Source: Psychrosphaera aestuarii (GTDB lineage Bacteria; Pseudomonadota; Gammaproteobacteria; Enterobacterales; Alteromonadaceae). From it: 64,000 nt of DNA. The position numbers and the translations under genes were made by a program. Positions 62,386-64,000 of this stretch are shown here, in pieces. The DNA is taken from contig NZ_CP072844.1 in assembly GCF_017948405.1 (NCBI RefSeq), positions 2,852,001 through 2,916,000 on the forward strand, read 5' to 3'. The notes beneath the pieces are model-generated. The model saw only the letters and a program-made list of their open reading frames with translations. It had not been told where the DNA came from and ran no database searches. How positions within the stretch are numbered: the stretch's first letter is position 1; the number at the start of each line of letters is the position of its first letter.

Positions 62386-62919
62386 CTACAAAAGCAGAAA
62401 TGCATTTATCGCTACCTCGGCGCAAGCAATGCCTAACAAAGCGCCAATAACGGTATCACTTGGGAAATGCACGCCTAATAACACCCGTGATAACGCAATA
62501 CCGGTGGCCCACGTATAGGCAAGCATGATTAATTCGGGATAGTAAAACGACACAATAGTTGCAAAAAGAAATGCGGCTCCACTGTGACCGGACGGCATAC
62601 TAAATTTGTCTGATGGCGCAATATGCGATTGATAAGATGCTAGTTTGTCAAAAGGACGATGACGTTTAACTATATTTTTAAGTATTAAATAAACCGGCAA
62701 TTCGATAGCAAACGCCAACAAAGCGGTTTTAAAAAAGCGAGTGTCATATTCTTGGAGCAGCACCGTTGCTATAGAAATAACAAGGTATAAATAGCCATCG
62801 CCTGACTTAGAAAGCCATTTACTTAATTTTATAATTGATGATTTGGAGTTTCGATTTAATTGATAAAAAAGCTGAGTATCTAACTGTTGTAGCTTATTGT
62901 CTTTTATTAATCCGGACAT
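62386..62919 (-). CDS. PAP2-family lipid phosphatase
   Basis: A 177-aa membrane protein with all three acid-phosphatase motifs: KNIVKRHRP near residue 82, PSGHS near 109, and SRVLLGVHFPSD near 143. Five or six helices are expected. Substrates of this family include undecaprenyl pyrophosphate and phosphatidic acid; which applies is not shown. It is followed by the glycosyltransferase gene. Confidence 0.92.
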   Translation of the reverse strand: MSGLIKDNKLQQLDTQLFYQLNRNSKSSIIKLSKWLSKSGDGYLYLVISIATVLLQEYDTRFFKTALLAFAIELPVYLILKNIVKRHRPFDKLASYQSHIAPSDKFSMPSGHSGAAFLFATIVSFYYPELIMLAYTWATGIALSRVLLGVHFPSDTVIGALLGIACAEVAINAFLLL

Positions 62920-63045
62920 AATTACCTCACCTAATCGTGATATGCATTTTCTGCATATTTTGAGATTAGATGAGCTATGTTGCGTACATGTTACCTTTCG
63001 AAGACAAGTTAGTTAAATTTGCACACTATGCATCAAACTGCATAG

Positions 63046-64000
63046 CTATTGAGTCATTGTATCCAGAATATTAAACATTACGCCTTCTCGAAGTGCCGCG
63101 GAAACCACATTAAGTTCTTTAACCCCTAACACTTGAAAGGCTGCGATCATGATTGATAAACCGGCAGCAAAAACATGTTTTCTGCATTCATTCACTTCAC
63201 CAATTGTTAGCCTATCGCTATCTTTGGTATGGATACATAACGCTTTTAAAATATATAAGTCGTCTAACGTCAAAGATTGCTTAAATAAGCTCAGTCCACT
63301 TTGTTGTGCAATCACACTAACCAGACTTTCTACAGAACCTGACGTGCCTAAACATTTATTCCAGCCCATCGCTTTAAAAGCAGATTGAACTTGCTTTAAA
63401 TTATTTGACGCTGCTGATATTGCACTCTCAAATGCGAAGTCTGTCATCTGCCCATCTGCAAAGAACCGATTGGTATAGCTAACACAACCCATATCTAAGC
63501 TGGTCGCAATCTCGGGCTCTTTATGTTGGCCAATAACAAACTCTGTGCTGCCGCCTCCAATATCAATAATTAGTGTTGGCTTATCTAGCAAGTGTGTTTG
63601 TGCTACGCCGTTAAAAATCAGCTTAGCCTCATCTTCACCAGACAGTATTTCAATTGGGTAGCTACAGATGCTTTTCGCTCGCTGAATAAAGACATCAACG
63701 TTGGTGGCATTTCTTAGCGTATAGGTACCGACGATCTTAACGGAGTCGGGTTTGTAGGTTTGAATACGCTGTTCAATTTTTTCTAATGCTTCCAATCCAC
63801 GTTCTATCGCCGCTTCTGAAAGCACCATGTGCTCTGACAGGCCGTCAGCAAGACGCACCTTTTGTTTTAATTTATATAAGATCTTCACTGAGTTGTTACT
63901 CATTTCGCCCACGACAAAGTGAAAGCTATTTGAGCCTATATCCAGTACTGCGATTTTGGTGGTATCACTAAATGCTAAATCGCCAGATCCCGGTTGGGAA
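63046..64000 (-). CDS. Ppx/GppA-type phosphatase, short form (5' end outside window)
   Basis: The frame stays open to the right edge with no start codon in its first visible codons (GSGDLAFSDTTK), so the gene begins outside. The visible N-terminus is VLDIGSNSFHFVVGEM, the first phosphate-binding motif of exopolyphosphatase/guanosine pentaphosphatase proteins, and GGGSTEFVIG is the second. It ends shortly after AALREGVMFNILD, so the C-terminal HD-like region of E. coli Ppx (about 200 residues) is missing. Whether it acts on polyphosphate or pppGpp is not decidable here. Confidence 0.88.
   Translation of the reverse strand, partial: SQPGSGDLAFSDTTKIAVLDIGSNSFHFVVGEMSNNSVKILYKLKQKVRLADGLSEHMVLSEAAIERGLEALEKIEQRIQTYKPDSVKIVGTYTLRNATNVDVFIQRAKSICSYPIEILSGEDEAKLIFNGVAQTHLLDKPTLIIDIGGGSTEFVIGQHKEPEIATSLDMGCVSYTNRFFADGQMTDFAFESAISAASNNLKQVQSAFKAMGWNKCLGTSGSVESLVSVIAQQSGLSLFKQSLTLDDLYILKALCIHTKDSDRLTIGEVNECRKHVFAAGLSIMIAAFQVLGVKELNVVSAALREGVMFNILDTMTQ

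Noticed and set aside
62373-62405. Longer start of the glycosyltransferase
   Set aside because: It would begin inside the PAP2 gene with a Cys/Arg-rich tail; the ATG at 62372 has AAGGAA and starts the conserved GT-B motif.

Overview
The window is a stretch of conserved core chromosome from an A/T-rich marine-type gammaproteobacterium, most likely of the order Alteromonadales. Protein families and gene order (ftsB-ispD-ispF-truD-surE-pcm-yqaA-nlpD-rpoS, pilMNOPQ-aroK-aroB-damX-dam, recX-alaS-lysC-csrA-tRNA, oadGAB next to pyrG-eno) support this. The genus is inference. I see no prophage, transposase, CRISPR array or defence island.

Layout. 1-1.9 kb: the end of an EAL phosphodiesterase gene and an overlapping outer-membrane barrel gene. 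2-7.9 kb: recA (with a LexA box inside its promoter), pncC, mutS and a tandem solute-binding protein. 8-15.1 kb: a minus-strand operon from ftsB through ispD, ispF, truD, surE, pcm, yqaA and nlpD to rpoS, preceded by an unrecognised 215-aa gene. 15.2-21.7 kb: eno, pyrG and the sodium-pumping oxaloacetate decarboxylase operon oadGAB. 21.9-22.9 kb: three identical tRNA-Arg(ACG) genes and one tRNA-Ser(GCU), followed downstream by 181-bp tandem repeats that each carry the last 19 nt of tRNA-Arg. 23-28.5 kb: csrA, lysC, alaS, recX and a membrane protein. 28.6-34.3 kb: a looser region with a FemAB/GNAT-like protein, a soluble chemoreceptor-like protein, an EAL-HDOD protein, a ComEA-like HhH protein, oxyR, a small secreted protein and a DUF2970 gene. 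34.3-43.2 kb: dam, damX, aroB, aroK and the type IV pilus operon pilMNOPQ. 43.4-50.3 kb: PBP1A, a coupled small membrane protein and an RND efflux pair. 50.4-56.3 kb: erpA, a coiled-coil membrane protein, a ClC transporter, a HemJ-like protein, pyrB and hemL. 56.4-64 kb: PBP1B, hrpB, a glycosyltransferase/PAP2 pair and a short Ppx/GppA gene cut by the window edge.

Themes. Most genes are housekeeping: DNA repair, stress sigma factor, isoprenoid, nucleotide, heme and cell-wall synthesis. They are mostly in tight operons with short overlaps, and many ends are marked by good intrinsic terminators. The most unusual part is the tail of the tRNA-Arg array. It has the same architecture as the rtT repeats downstream of E. 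coli tyrT (tandem units of about 180 bp, each carrying 19 nt of the tRNA 3' end), but next to a different tRNA. Each complete unit also contains hairpins with GGA in the loop, resembling CsrA-binding elements, and csrA lies just upstream on the same strand. The sponge idea is inference; the repeat structure is read directly from the sequence.
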